From assembly GCF_001430825.1 (NCBI RefSeq), contig NZ_CP010535.1:1778501-1842500 (forward strand): a stretch of 64,000 bases of DNA, in the 5' to 3' direction. How positions within the stretch are numbered: position 1 is the stretch's first letter; each line of letters starts with the position of its first letter. The notes below the pieces were generated by a model, which had not been told where the DNA came from, ran no database searches, and saw only the letters and a program-made list of their open reading frames with translations. This document shows positions 18,446-27,483 of this stretch, one piece after another. The stretch comes from Sediminicola sp. YIK13. Its GTDB lineage: Bacteria > Bacteroidota > Bacteroidia > Flavobacteriales > Flavobacteriaceae. The translations under genes and the position numbers were made by a program.

Positions 18446-21243
18446 TATGCAGCTAATATTTTATTTGTTAATTGTAATATTTCGTTTATTTCTTTAGGCG
18501 AAAAAACACCTCTTATTCCTTCAGGATGAATCATAGTAAAAGGTGATTCTATCAAGTTTTTCTTTTCTAGGTTTCCTTTTTCTAAAATGTATTTCTTTAA
18601 GATATCTAAAAATTGAAGTTGTCTACTAGATAAATAATTATGTTCTCTAATAAAGTCACCAAATGCACTAGCCACACTTTCTGTAAATGTTTCTAATACT
18701 TCAAGACCCAAAATGTGCTTAATAAACTGTAAGAATTTTGCTTTTCTATTTTGATATACTCTTTGCAGTAGTCCAATGGTAATATGTGGGTTTTCTTCTT
18801 GTAATTCGTGAGCTAGTGTTTCCACTTCTTCTTCCGTTATCGCATTACCATCAATTATTTTTTGAAGTATTGGATTTGACTCGGTCAACTCTCTTATTTT
18901 TTCCTCTACCATTTCCTTGTAACGAGTAATACTTACTGCTTCATTTTGTGGTCCAAACTCTACCATTTCTTTGGCTACGAGTTCATCTTCAAAATTGAAT
19001 TTAGAAGGGCCAGAAGTAGTATCTCTAGAATCAATATATCTAGCTAAGGGAGAAAGTTTGTCAATTAAATTATTAAAATCATTTTCTTTAATGTTGTTCC
19101 AGAATTGATTGCGTTGCGAATCTCTAATAAGCTCTTGTTGTTTTGCTACTATGTTTAATGATAGCGGTAAATCAGAAATACGTTCTATTAATGCATCTTT
19201 AAGCATATCGTACTTTTCTGTTTCATTTTGCATTTTTGCCAAAGAAACTTCTAAAATGTCTTTTTCAAAACGCATAGCTTTATAGTCTACTCCAGAAATT
19301 GTTCGCATTAAAGGAAGAATTTCAGCTTTTAAGAAGTCTATTTTATTAGAATTTATAACCTCCCAAAAATCAGGATTGTTAACTTCTGCAACCGCTTTAC
19401 TATTGTCTTTTATAACGACAGAATTTTTAGGCAACAATGCTATTAGCTTTTGAAGTCTTTTACATTCTTCTATAATGGTTTCTTGAATACTAGCTTCAAA
19501 CACAAATTCTAGCTTTTCTAATCGTAAACCAAATAGTTTTACAGGAATAGGAATAGCCTGTTTCAATTCTTTACCTTTTGGCTTTAATTTGAAGTATTCG
19601 AAATTATCCCAACAATCTAAAATTAAGAAAACGTCTTTTTCCGTACACCAAGATTTCATTTGTGTAGGTTCTAGCAAACGAGTTCCTCTACCTATCATTT
19701 GCCAAAATTTAGTGTAAGAATAAACAGGTTTTGCAAAAACTAAGTTTACCAATTCTCTAATATCAATACCAGTATCTAACATATCGACACTGATAGCAAC
19801 TCTTGGAAAATCTTTGTTTTTAAACTGGTCAAGTAAACCGCCTTTTCCGTGAACTCTAGAGTCCTCAGAAACCATTACTTTGGCTAATTCGCCATTGTAT
19901 TGTGGATAGAGTTGGTCAAATATTTCTTCAATACGTCTTGCGTGTGCAATATTGGCACAGAAAAAGATTGTTTTCCCAGGTAATACACCGTTGATATCTT
20001 TTATGGATTCCTCCATAAATTCCTTTACTATAAGTGTATTTGTTCCTTTATTTATGACTTTCTTTTCTAGTTCTACGCCTTCAAAGTTGATTTCGGCAAT
20101 CTCCTTTCCTTCAAGGATTAATTTCTTTTGGTCTTCTAATGAAACAGTTCTTTTGCTAATTCCATCCGTTTGAAATTTGGTTTTAATTTTCATTACCTGA
20201 AAATTGCACAAATACGGAGGGATATTATTTACAGCTTCTTCATAGGTATAAGCAAAAGACGGTAAACCATCTTCACAATTAAATATTTTAAAGGTGTTGT
20301 GGTCAATTACATCTGTTGGTGTAGCTGTTAAGCCAATGGTAATGGTGTTGAAATAATCTAATACTTCTTTATAGGTATTATAAATGCTTCGGTGACTTTC
20401 GTCTACCACTATTAAATCAAAAAAGTGAGGTGATAAAGTTTCTTTTTCTTCACGAACAATATTCAGCATTGTTGGATAAGTAGAGATATAAATTCGTCTA
20501 TCCTTTGCTATACTTTTTTCTCCTTGTTTAGGCCATCTAGGTTCGTTAGGTAAATGTTCTTTAAAAGCCTCTAGTGCTTGGTCTCTTAATGCAATCCTAT
20601 CAACTAAAAATAATGCTTTTTCCGCCCAACCAGCTCTCATCAGTGCTTCAACTAAAGCAATGGTAGTTCTTGTTTTACCTGTGCCAGTTGCCATTACAAT
20701 TAAAAACGTACGTCTTTTTTGTTCGAGACCATCCATTACCGAACGAATAGCCCTTATTTGGTAATCTCTACCTGCAACTTTGGTATTTATAAGTTCACTT
20801 GTAAGTGGCTTTTTTACTTCTCTTATGTATTGGTATCGCTCTAAATCCTCTCTATTTGGGTAACCAATTACTTTTCTTGGTGGGGCATTTTCTAAATCCC
20901 AAAAGAATATATCGTGTCCATTAGTGTAAAAACAAAACGGTAAAATATCATTGGTTTGTTTTTGAATATTATAACAATATTGTTTTGCTTGTTCACGTCC
21001 AGTATTTGCGTCCTTAATACTTTTCTTAGCTTCAACAACAGCTAATGGTTTTCCGTTTTTACCTAACAAAACATAATCAGAGAATTGATTGTTCAGATTT
21101 TTCCCAGTTGGTTCTTTCGCTTGGTTTCCCGCTATTAAATCAACAACATATTCTTCCACAACCTGAGTATGGTCATTAACATCCCATCCAGCTTCTTTTA
21201 AGTGGATATCTATTAGTTCTTTTCTGGTTGTTGATTCGTTCAA
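18445..21243 (-). CDS. hsdR: Type I restriction endonuclease subunit (translocase/nuclease)
   Basis: A 932-residue HsdR. The N-terminal nuclease domain carries D56 (FSDYVLL) and VVEAKKS (E71-x-K73), the PD-ExK signature. The superfamily 2 helicase core has GTGKT (187-191), DESH (281-284), LTATP, and QMIGRGTRL. The C-terminal third is the helical EcoEI-type HsdR extension. It translocates DNA and cuts away from unmethylated sites. It is first in the five-gene operon, and the 128-bp gap upstream presumably holds the promoter, though no TAnnTTTG match is clear there. Confidence 0.94.
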   Translation of the reverse strand: MNESTTRKELIDIHLKEAGWDVNDHTQVVEEYVVDLIAGNQAKEPTGKNLNNQFSDYVLLGKNGKPLAVVEAKKSIKDANTGREQAKQYCYNIQKQTNDILPFCFYTNGHDIFFWDLENAPPRKVIGYPNREDLERYQYIREVKKPLTSELINTKVAGRDYQIRAIRSVMDGLEQKRRTFLIVMATGTGKTRTTIALVEALMRAGWAEKALFLVDRIALRDQALEAFKEHLPNEPRWPKQGEKSIAKDRRIYISTYPTMLNIVREEKETLSPHFFDLIVVDESHRSIYNTYKEVLDYFNTITIGLTATPTDVIDHNTFKIFNCEDGLPSFAYTYEEAVNNIPPYLCNFQVMKIKTKFQTDGISKRTVSLEDQKKLILEGKEIAEINFEGVELEKKVINKGTNTLIVKEFMEESIKDINGVLPGKTIFFCANIAHARRIEEIFDQLYPQYNGELAKVMVSEDSRVHGKGGLLDQFKNKDFPRVAISVDMLDTGIDIRELVNLVFAKPVYSYTKFWQMIGRGTRLLEPTQMKSWCTEKDVFLILDCWDNFEYFKLKPKGKELKQAIPIPVKLFGLRLEKLEFVFEASIQETIIEECKRLQKLIALLPKNSVVIKDNSKAVAEVNNPDFWEVINSNKIDFLKAEILPLMRTISGVDYKAMRFEKDILEVSLAKMQNETEKYDMLKDALIERISDLPLSLNIVAKQQELIRDSQRNQFWNNIKENDFNNLIDKLSPLARYIDSRDTTSGPSKFNFEDELVAKEMVEFGPQNEAVSITRYKEMVEEKIRELTESNPILQKIIDGNAITEEEVETLAHELQEENPHITIGLLQRVYQNRKAKFLQFIKHILGLEVLETFTESVASAFGDFIREHNYLSSRQLQFLDILKKYILEKGNLEKKNLIESPFTMIHPEGIRGVFSPKEINEILQLTNKILAA

Positions 21244-21371
21244 TTTTATTCCTTAATTTAAAATGATTTATTCTTTAACGTCCTACCATATAGTTTACAC
21301 AATATTGGGATTTGTGCATGTTTTATAAAATTCTCTATCTATTCGGCCTTTTTATTCGTTACCGAATTTCT

Positions 21372-22211
21372 TTATTGCCTTTTTAATTCGTCCAAAGTTC
21401 TTCCGTTTTTGTCTTTCCATTCAATCCATCCATTTGAACGTCTAGCTAAAACCGCTGCCGCTGCAGAACTTACAGAATCGAAAATATAATCAGATTGAAA
21501 AACTAACATTCCATTTTCTTCCATCAATACTTTTGAGTCCAAAAGTTTATTTCTCATGTTAGTAACCCATGGGCCAGCGGATGGTGTTAACTGTAAAGTG
21601 CATTTTCCACCTTTATAAACCAAGAAGCCATCATCTATCATTTCTCCAACAGCAGAAGCATCTTTTCCTTTACAATAAAATAATTCTTTAATGTTTTTAC
21701 TTTGCCTTTTTTCTTCAAATATCGGATAACCTAGGGTTGCCAATAATATTTTAGCAGTTTCAAAATTATCCAGTAAATCGTATTCCCTACTTTCAGGTAA
21801 GGATGGTTTTTTAGATCCCGTATCATTATCAGTTTCATAGCGGCCAATAATATTCGCTTTATCTAAACAGTAGTGTTCTAAGTATTTGGCTTCTGTTTTG
21901 GTATATTCATTGGTTTTTGTTGCGATGATGACACAATGAGTCCAAAAATCTTTATTTCGATTATGAGATTGTATTCGTTTAAAGCATTCCTCCCCCTCTC
22001 CAATATAGACTAACGGTTTTGCTCCATCTTCAGTAGTGCCAAATAAGAAATATACTCCTGTAAAATGTACGATTTCACGTTTCGCAACTTCTTGTAGTTT
22101 GTTTCTAGGGAATAAAACGGCCTTTACCAGTCGGTTGGTAATTTCTGCTTCTTTTATACTTGTGGGGGAGCCGTCCGGTAAAAATATTTGAATAGTTTGT
22201 GGTCTAATCAT
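21372..22211 (-). CDS. GIY-YIG nuclease-domain protein with DUF4357-like C-terminus
   Basis: About 279 residues. Residues 45-130 hold a GIY-YIG-type domain (GVYFLFG ... PLVYIGEGEECFKRIQSH), with FWTHCVIIATKT and a glutamate in TEAKYLEHYC as the likely metal ligand. The C-terminal part (SDYIFDSVSSAAAAVLARRSNGWIEWKD) matches the DUF4357 domain. This pairing is common next to type I restriction systems. The tyrosines of the classic motif are partly replaced (GVYFLFG/VYIGE), so catalysis is likely but unproven. I use ATG 22211 rather than an in-frame TTG nine bases upstream. It lies upstream of hsdR and could be co-transcribed. Confidence 0.72.
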   Translation of the reverse strand: MIRPQTIQIFLPDGSPTSIKEAEITNRLVKAVLFPRNKLQEVAKREIVHFTGVYFLFGTTEDGAKPLVYIGEGEECFKRIQSHNRNKDFWTHCVIIATKTNEYTKTEAKYLEHYCLDKANIIGRYETDNDTGSKKPSLPESREYDLLDNFETAKILLATLGYPIFEEKRQSKNIKELFYCKGKDASAVGEMIDDGFLVYKGGKCTLQLTPSAGPWVTNMRNKLLDSKVLMEENGMLVFQSDYIFDSVSSAAAAVLARRSNGWIEWKDKNGRTLDELKRQ

Positions 22212-22381
22212 GAATAACAATTACTACTTAGGAGGGGGAGTTAGTTTTAAGGTAGCAAAATAACCAATTCAAAGACAGTAAAAAACAAACTTCCATTAAT
22301 TGTAGAAAAAAAATTATAGTTATTAATCCCACTAATAAAAACTACTTAAACACGAATGTCAAAATTTAGAAGCATCATTTC

Positions 22382-22450
22382 AAAACCTTCCACATTAGGG
22401 TAAAATAAGTAACTTCTCCTGTAGGCTATTAGAACACTCCCCCCAATCCT
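22382..22450. repeat. Diverged copy of the 3' end of the downstream-reading gene (copy 1)
   Basis: 69 bp with about 86 % identity to 22492-22560 (offset 110 bp). The partner copy contains the last codons, stop and 3' flank of the 459-residue gene; this copy has an in-frame stop and codes for nothing. Confidence 0.8.
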
Positions 22451-22491
22451 ATATTATTTTTATTCGGCTAACATTATTTTTCAAAAGTCAT

Positions 22492-22560
22492 AAAACCTTC
22501 CACATTAGGGTAAAGGAAGTAACTACTCCTGTAGAGTACTAGCATACTCCCACCAATACT
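22492..22560. repeat. 69-bp repeat spanning the stop codon of the palm-motif protein gene (copy 2)
   Basis: Pairs with 22382-22450. The conserved outer part (ccttccacattagggtaaa) lies 3' of the gene, so the repeat may carry a processing or recombination function rather than a coding one. Confidence 0.8.
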
Positions 22561-23902
22561 CTACTTTTAGTTTAGGTTTTAAACCTGTTAGACATTCCAA
22601 TGCATGTTCCATTTCAGACTCAAGGAGTAATAAATTGGATTCTGTGGTAATTAGTGAATCATGTATACTGAACAATGGCATTTCTTCATATTCTTCTGCA
22701 ATATAGGAAGCTACATCATCCAGCAAACAATACGCCTCAACATGAGAAAGCAATCTAAATACCTGTATTCCATTTTCATCCAAACATTTTAAAACTTCTC
22801 CTATACATGGAAATATTTTTTTAAACTCCACAACTTCTGTTTTCCTTGATTTTACACTACCATTGAATACTTCTAAAACAACCTCTTTCATCAAATCCCT
22901 TTCTGTATCATAATATTTATGAATTTTAGGGGCTCCATACTGACCATTCGGCCAAACCATTCTAAACGGTTTATGATTTTGATAGACTATTGGAATATAT
23001 CTTACCAATTCCTGATACAAATCATTATTTAAAACCATATCAGTAAACAAGCGGACATTTTCGGCACATATATCCAAATCAAACATTCTATAAAGAACCT
23101 CTTCCTGAACAATTTCTAATACCCCTAAATCTTTCAAATAATTTACATCACGTTTTATAATTCCATTTAAAATAGCTGCCAAGAAATAGGGCTGAGAAGT
23201 TCTAATATCTACCGCCCCCAAAAGGAATCCATTATAGCGTATATACTTTCTCAACATTCTATTAGTTCTTGTTAATGTCGTATGAAGCCTGTTATCTGTA
23301 TCAGTTTTTACAGAATAGTTCCATTCTTTATTTTCCCATTCCAATAATAATTGTGAAGCAGAACGATACCTGTTAAAATCTTTCTCCATGTACATTGAAA
23401 TTTCTTGACAAGCCCCGATTGAATCAATTGATAAGTTGTCATTAAAACTAGCAACCAGATGCGGCCTTCGCTCTAAGACATAATCCATCCTCTCCTCTTG
23501 AGATTGAGTAAGTCCACTGTCTTTGAATTTATTAGAGAGGTATTTATACTCAATAGTATACCTTATCAATTCCATTTGGAGGTAAAGGTCACTTAAACTA
23601 TAAGTATTACAGGTTTTTGAATCTGTACTATAGTTTTTAACTTTAATTATAAAACCATAGTGAATTAGGAATTGTAAATAATGAGAATATTTATAGCTAA
23701 TCTGCCTTAATTTTATTGAAGACAATCTCGCAAAATCTTGATTATCTCCTTTTTCCCGATAATAGGTAGGGGTGCTAATTATTAAGCTAATGAAGTAAGC
23801 CGCAACATCTATTTTTAAATTATTCATGTTGACTCTATTATCAATAGCGATAGCTTCTTCTAAATCTCTGATTAAATACTTTGGAACCAAAATCGTTTTC
23901 AT
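22523..23902 (-). CDS. Mobile-island protein with single-subunit-polymerase-like palm motifs
   Basis: A 459-residue protein of no family I can name. Its C-terminal half shows, in order and with plausible spacing, three motifs of the family A DNA polymerase/phage RNA polymerase palm. Motif A-like is GAVDIRTSQP (Asp232), preceded by RLHTTLTRTNRMLRKYI. Motif B-like is RDLMKEVVLEVFNGS (R335, K339, G348, S349), which lines up with R-x3-K-x8-GS of T7 RNA polymerase. Motif C-like is FSIHDSLITT (H414-D415-S416). Residues 1-150 look like a winged-helix/replication-initiator-type region. It lies between the excisionase-like gene and the defence genes, so a role in element replication is a reasonable inference. 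Confidence 0.55.
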   Translation of the reverse strand: MKTILVPKYLIRDLEEAIAIDNRVNMNNLKIDVAAYFISLIISTPTYYREKGDNQDFARLSSIKLRQISYKYSHYLQFLIHYGFIIKVKNYSTDSKTCNTYSLSDLYLQMELIRYTIEYKYLSNKFKDSGLTQSQEERMDYVLERRPHLVASFNDNLSIDSIGACQEISMYMEKDFNRYRSASQLLLEWENKEWNYSVKTDTDNRLHTTLTRTNRMLRKYIRYNGFLLGAVDIRTSQPYFLAAILNGIIKRDVNYLKDLGVLEIVQEEVLYRMFDLDICAENVRLFTDMVLNNDLYQELVRYIPIVYQNHKPFRMVWPNGQYGAPKIHKYYDTERDLMKEVVLEVFNGSVKSRKTEVVEFKKIFPCIGEVLKCLDENGIQVFRLLSHVEAYCLLDDVASYIAEEYEEMPLFSIHDSLITTESNLLLLESEMEHALECLTGLKPKLKVEYWWEYASTLQE

Positions 23903-23910
23903 AGAGAGTC

Positions 23911-24186
23911 TTAGTTAAGCCTTACAATAGCAGATTCAACTTCCTCTCTTTTGTAATAAACTCTATTCCCTATACCATATGAGGTCAATGTTCCTTTCTT
24001 TGTCCAATGATAAAGAGTGCTAAGGTCGATCTGGAGCAATTTGGCTACATCTGCTCGACTTAACAATTCAATTTGATCAGACTTCGATAAATCCTTTTTA
24101 AATTCTTCTAACTGCTTCTGAACACCTTTTAAAATTTCCTCTTGAAGCTCTTGAGGAGTAATACTAATCAACTGTACTGATCTCAT
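23911..24186 (-). CDS. Excisionase-like helix-turn-helix protein
   Basis: A 91-residue protein: an N-terminal helical segment (about 1-40) and a MerR/HTH_17-type DNA-binding domain at 45-91 (SRADVAKLLQIDLSTLYHW then the wing GIGNRVYYKREEV). Small proteins like this beside a tyrosine integrase usually act as recombination directionality factors or as regulators of the element. It starts 8 bp upstream of the palm-motif gene and reads in the same direction, so they share a transcript. Confidence 0.78.
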   Translation of the reverse strand: MRSVQLISITPQELQEEILKGVQKQLEEFKKDLSKSDQIELLSRADVAKLLQIDLSTLYHWTKKGTLTSYGIGNRVYYKREEVESAIVRLN

Positions 24187-24284
24187 GGTCTGTTTTTTAA
24201 AGTTAAACTCAGACGCAATTTTGATTTATAGTAGTACCCTTACCAGTACAGTTCAGTACCAATTAGTAACTGAATAAAATGTGA

Positions 24285-24965
24285 TTAATTTTTGGAGTGT
24301 AATTCTTTTAGACTATTGTATTCAAATAGTCTTCCTTTTGCACTAATCTTATGAAGAGATTTTAATTTCCCAATTATGTGATCGACATAATCATTATCAT
24401 AAAGAAAATTAATGAACTCTGATTCACCTATGTAATCAAATATTAATTTATCCTCTTTAAGTTTACGATAAACATATGCGATGTCCGAATCGGTATTTTT
24501 GATTTCAATCCAAGAAGAAAAAATTTGAAACCCAAAATCCCTAAATATTCGGGCAATTTCACTTGATTTACTCTTTTTTTGAGCTTCCTGAGTATTTTCA
24601 TAGGTAAAAGCTTCCGGACAGATTTCGGCATATTCCTTTTTAAAATGTTTAATTGTGTCAGAATAACTATCTATGTAAGCCTTAACTACTAATTGTACTT
24701 CTGGCCTAGTCTTGATTTTGCTTAACCGGTTTTGACACATTCTTAGGTTATACACTACGATTTTTACAATAAACTTAATTTTATAATCAGTATTCGAGTT
24801 AAGGACTTTAGATTTTATATCAGTTCTAAACCTCTTCGCCATAATCGATATAATATTCACAATATCTTCTCTAGAACTGTCATATTCTAAGCGCTTAAAA
24901 TCCCTTAATAGATAGATAAAAGACGAGTTATCATTACGTTTGACATTTGCTCTATTTTTTTTCAT
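24285..24965 (-). CDS. Unknown island protein overlapping the integrase gene
   Basis: A 226-residue, lysine-rich, mainly helical protein with no motif I recognise. A central segment (QEAQKKSKSSEIARIFRDF) and a C-terminal YIGESEFINFLYD stand out. It begins 14 bp inside the integrase 3' end and is therefore translationally coupled to it. Bacteroidota integrative elements often carry such a gene after the integrase; function is unknown. Confidence 0.65.
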   Translation of the reverse strand: MKKNRANVKRNDNSSFIYLLRDFKRLEYDSSREDIVNIISIMAKRFRTDIKSKVLNSNTDYKIKFIVKIVVYNLRMCQNRLSKIKTRPEVQLVVKAYIDSYSDTIKHFKKEYAEICPEAFTYENTQEAQKKSKSSEIARIFRDFGFQIFSSWIEIKNTDSDIAYVYRKLKEDKLIFDYIGESEFINFLYDNDYVDHIIGKLKSLHKISAKGRLFEYNSLKELHSKN

Positions 24966-26211
24966 CTTCTCTCCAAATCTTGGCTAATTGTAAACTATAA
25001 TCTATTGGCTTCTTTCCAATATATTCTAAAAACTGCCTTTCCGTACTATGTGCGGTTATATTCATTAAAATAGGTGTCGGGTATTTTGGATTACCATAAA
25101 AATTAGTTGCAAACGACCGCCTGCAAATGTGGGAGGAAACTAGTTTATGTTTCTCGTACAATCCTTTTTTTGTTCTCGCCGTTTCTATATCATATAGATT
25201 CCCTTCTACTAATTCGTTAATTAATGCTTTTTCGCACAAAGTTTTTAAATAACGATTAAAGAATGTTTTACTGCTTTCTAAGCTATGGGTAAATAACGGC
25301 GGGAATTGTCCTTTTCTTGTATTCAAAATAGCTTTAACCTCGGAATGTATAGGAATTTGAACAAGCTTACCAGTTTTCTTCTGATTTAATACTATAAAAT
25401 CAAAGTCTTGGATATTCTGAATCATATTTGCGCACATCCTTAATAAATCAGACACCCTTTGTCCGGTATAACATCCAATTATTAACCAATCTCTAGTTAT
25501 CTTATACTTATCTTCATCTAACTCAATCTTTTTTATCTTTTCTAAGTCGTTAAATGATAGTGTTACCGTTGGAGACTCTTTAGTAAATCCCATAAAAAAA
25601 GGTAACTGCTTACTCACAGTTATTTCATTTTTATCAGCGTCAATACAAATAGTTTTAACAAACTTCAAATACCTGCCAATTGTATTCATAGATAACCTGT
25701 CAACCTCAGATAAATAATCAATAAATTTCTCCCTAAAAATTAAGTCTACCTCTTTCACAAGGTGCTTTTTCCCCAAGTAGTTTTCAAAATCATTTAACTT
25801 ATTTACAATAGTATAATACTTTTTAACTGTGGCTACAGATTTTTGACTACTTCTTAACTTATTCAAAAAGTATTTGCAATATTCTGCCAAAAATTCTTTT
25901 GAATCCTCCTCCTTGTGTCCATGAAATTCATTTATTGTAGACTCCAACCAATCCCCATCCATAGCCTTTAAAGAAATTTCTGCTTTATTTATTTCTTCGT
26001 AAATAAAAGTTTCTAATTCCCTGAGTTTAATACTTAGATTTTTATTCTTAACATCATTCTGTTTTGGGTAACCGGTGGCCGAACTCCAACTACTTGGACT
26101 TATAAAAACCCCCGTCTTTCGTTTGATAGTCTTATTTTTACCTAACGAAAGTCTAGCATAAATTGGAGCATTCGCAGAAGTACTTTGAAGCAAATATTTA
26201 ATTGTAGCCAT
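24952..26211 (-). CDS. Tyrosine recombinase (integrase) of the ssrA island
   Basis: A 419-residue integrase with the Bacteroidota layout: an arm-binding N-terminal domain (VFISPSSW), a SAM-like core-binding domain (about 105-195) and a catalytic domain. Catalytic residues are visible: Arg252 (YTGQRVSDL), a beta-hairpin Lys in NQKKTGK, His361-x-x-Arg364 (HICRRSF), His388 (AHST) and Tyr397 (FLEYIGK). The gene ends the island next to attR, as expected for an element that integrates at ssrA. All catalytic positions are intact, so the element may still be mobile. Confidence 0.95.
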   Translation of the reverse strand: MATIKYLLQSTSANAPIYARLSLGKNKTIKRKTGVFISPSSWSSATGYPKQNDVKNKNLSIKLRELETFIYEEINKAEISLKAMDGDWLESTINEFHGHKEEDSKEFLAEYCKYFLNKLRSSQKSVATVKKYYTIVNKLNDFENYLGKKHLVKEVDLIFREKFIDYLSEVDRLSMNTIGRYLKFVKTICIDADKNEITVSKQLPFFMGFTKESPTVTLSFNDLEKIKKIELDEDKYKITRDWLIIGCYTGQRVSDLLRMCANMIQNIQDFDFIVLNQKKTGKLVQIPIHSEVKAILNTRKGQFPPLFTHSLESSKTFFNRYLKTLCEKALINELVEGNLYDIETARTKKGLYEKHKLVSSHICRRSFATNFYGNPKYPTPILMNITAHSTERQFLEYIGKKPIDYSLQLAKIWREDEKK

Positions 26212-26410
26212 TGTATAATATTAAACTACAAAACTAATTAAATATTATAAACTAGTCATTTATTAGTCAGCAAATAAGCATTATTATACAATGCAATACT
26301 ATTCAATTCAACTCCCCAACAAACTGATAAAAGCAAATAAAGCCTTTATTAAGGCACAAAAACCTATATTTACTTATCTCTCAATAATATCATGACTGAA
26401 TAGTTCTAGA
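26212..26410. other. Integrase upstream region and right island end
   Basis: About 200 bp between the integrase start and attR. It is AT-rich with short A/T direct repeats (ttatacaatg, tattatacaatgc) that could be integrase arm sites. No gene is visible. Confidence 0.5.
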
Positions 26411-26424
26411 CCCTCCGGCTCCAC
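26411..26424. other. attR core of the ssrA island
   Basis: Exact second copy of the 14-bp core ccctccggctccac. The DNA to its right carries a terminator (26504-26535), consistent with the original downstream flank of ssrA. Confidence 0.85.
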
Positions 26425-26503
26425 GACACTCAAAAATACGCAGCAGACTAAAGGCATGAAAAAATGCCAAGCTTGCTTGAGTATTTTTGAAAACTTTTAG
26501 GAT

Positions 26504-26535
26504 GCCCGTTGTGTTAACAACGGGTATTTTTATTT
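26504..26535 (+). terminator. Probable original ssrA terminator, displaced by the island
   Basis: Stem CCCGTTGT / ACAACGGG (26505-26512 and 26517-26524) with a 4-nt loop and T-rich tail, located about 80 bp after attR. Confidence 0.75.
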
Positions 26536-26565
26536 GCAACATTGCGAGAATTAGGGATATGTAAT

Positions 26566-26578
26566 CCTCCGGCTCCAC
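26566..26578. repeat. Extra tmRNA 3'-tail copy (second)
   Basis: cctccggctccac, identical to the last 13 bases of the att core, followed at 26582-26608 by a perfect hairpin terminator (AAAAAACCACC / GGTGGTTTTTT). Confidence 0.75.
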
Positions 26579-27190
26579 TTCAAAAAACCACCTACGGGTG
26601 GTTTTTTTACTCATAATTTTTTATGTTGATTTTATCGGTATTGGTGAACCTTCTGACGTCGGTTTCGTTGCGCCTCCGGGATTCGAAGGCCAACGCTACA
26701 GCTCGCTCCTTAGCTAAAATGGTCCACCGGACCATTTCTTGACGCACGGCCGTCTCCGGCTCCACAACACTCAAAATTCAAAATACCTTTACGGGTGGTT
26801 TTTTTCGTTTAGTTCATGGCATATTAATGTTCTTTAAAGGTATTCATGAACCTCCTCTTGTCGGTTTCGCCTACCGGATTCGAAGGCCAACGCTACAGCT
26901 CGCTCCGGAGCCTGTCCTGAGCGGAGTCGATGGGCTAAAATGGTCCACCGGACCATTTCTTGACGCACGGCCGTCTCCGGCTCCACGACACTCAATATTC
27001 AAAATATGTTTACGGGCGGTTTTTTTCGTTTAGTTCATGGCGTGTTATTGTTCTTTAATGGTATTCATGAACCTCCTCTTGTAGGTTTCGCCTACCGGAT
27101 TCGAAGGCCAGCGCTACAGCTCGCTCCGGAGCCTGTCCTGAGCGCAGTTATATGGGCTAAAATGGTCTACTATGCTTTCTGCCCTAAATG
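26579..27190. repeat. Three ~190-220-bp direct repeats, each ending in or derived from a tmRNA tail
   Basis: Copy 1 is 26579-26765, copy 2 is 26766-26986 (221 bp) and copy 3 is 26987-27190 (degenerate at its end). Shared parts are a hairpin with acgggtgg and a T7 tail, gattcgaaggccaacgctac (26680, 26878, 27098), the 21-bp palindrome aaatggtcc-acc-ggaccattt (26717-26737, 26938-26958; degenerate in copy 3), and the tail tctccggctccac (26753-26765, 26974-26986). Copies 2 and 3 also hold gcctgtcctgagc. Open frames in this region are by-products of the repeats. Confidence 0.85.
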
Positions 27191-27293
27191 AGTGTAACGA
27201 AAGAATTTTAATCTTATATATAATCTTCACAAATTAATTTTGCCATATTAAACTACGGCTGGTACTCCAGAATTGGACTAGGAATCATTAGGA

Positions 27294-27467
27294 CTATTTT
27301 TGAGATGGTTTAAAAATTTTGACTATAGAGATAATTGGTAAGTACATAAATGTGTAACTTGTCCCGATTTTGAATGCAAGAGCTTTTTTCGCATCACCAT
27401 CAAACAAAGAATCAATATCATCTAAAGTCAGTTCCCCTACTGAAAGGAATGGAGTTACTGCAGCTTT
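27294..27467 (-). pseudogene. 57-codon remnant of a decayed gene, antisense to the HAD gene 5' end
   Basis: On the minus strand a coding-like frame is open between a TGA at 27470-27468 and TAG 27296-27294, reading KAAVTPFLSVGELTLDDIDS and later LAFKIGTSYTFMYLP and IVKIFKPSQK. It has no usable start and looks like the C-terminal fragment of a lost membrane-associated protein. I do not recognise the family. Confidence 0.45.
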
Positions 27468-27483
27468 TCATTTATACTTTCAA

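Noticed and set aside
26827-27191. Two open frames of 61-68 codons sharing near-identical sequence
   Set aside because: They arise from the ~220-bp direct repeats and encode repeat DNA, not a protein family.
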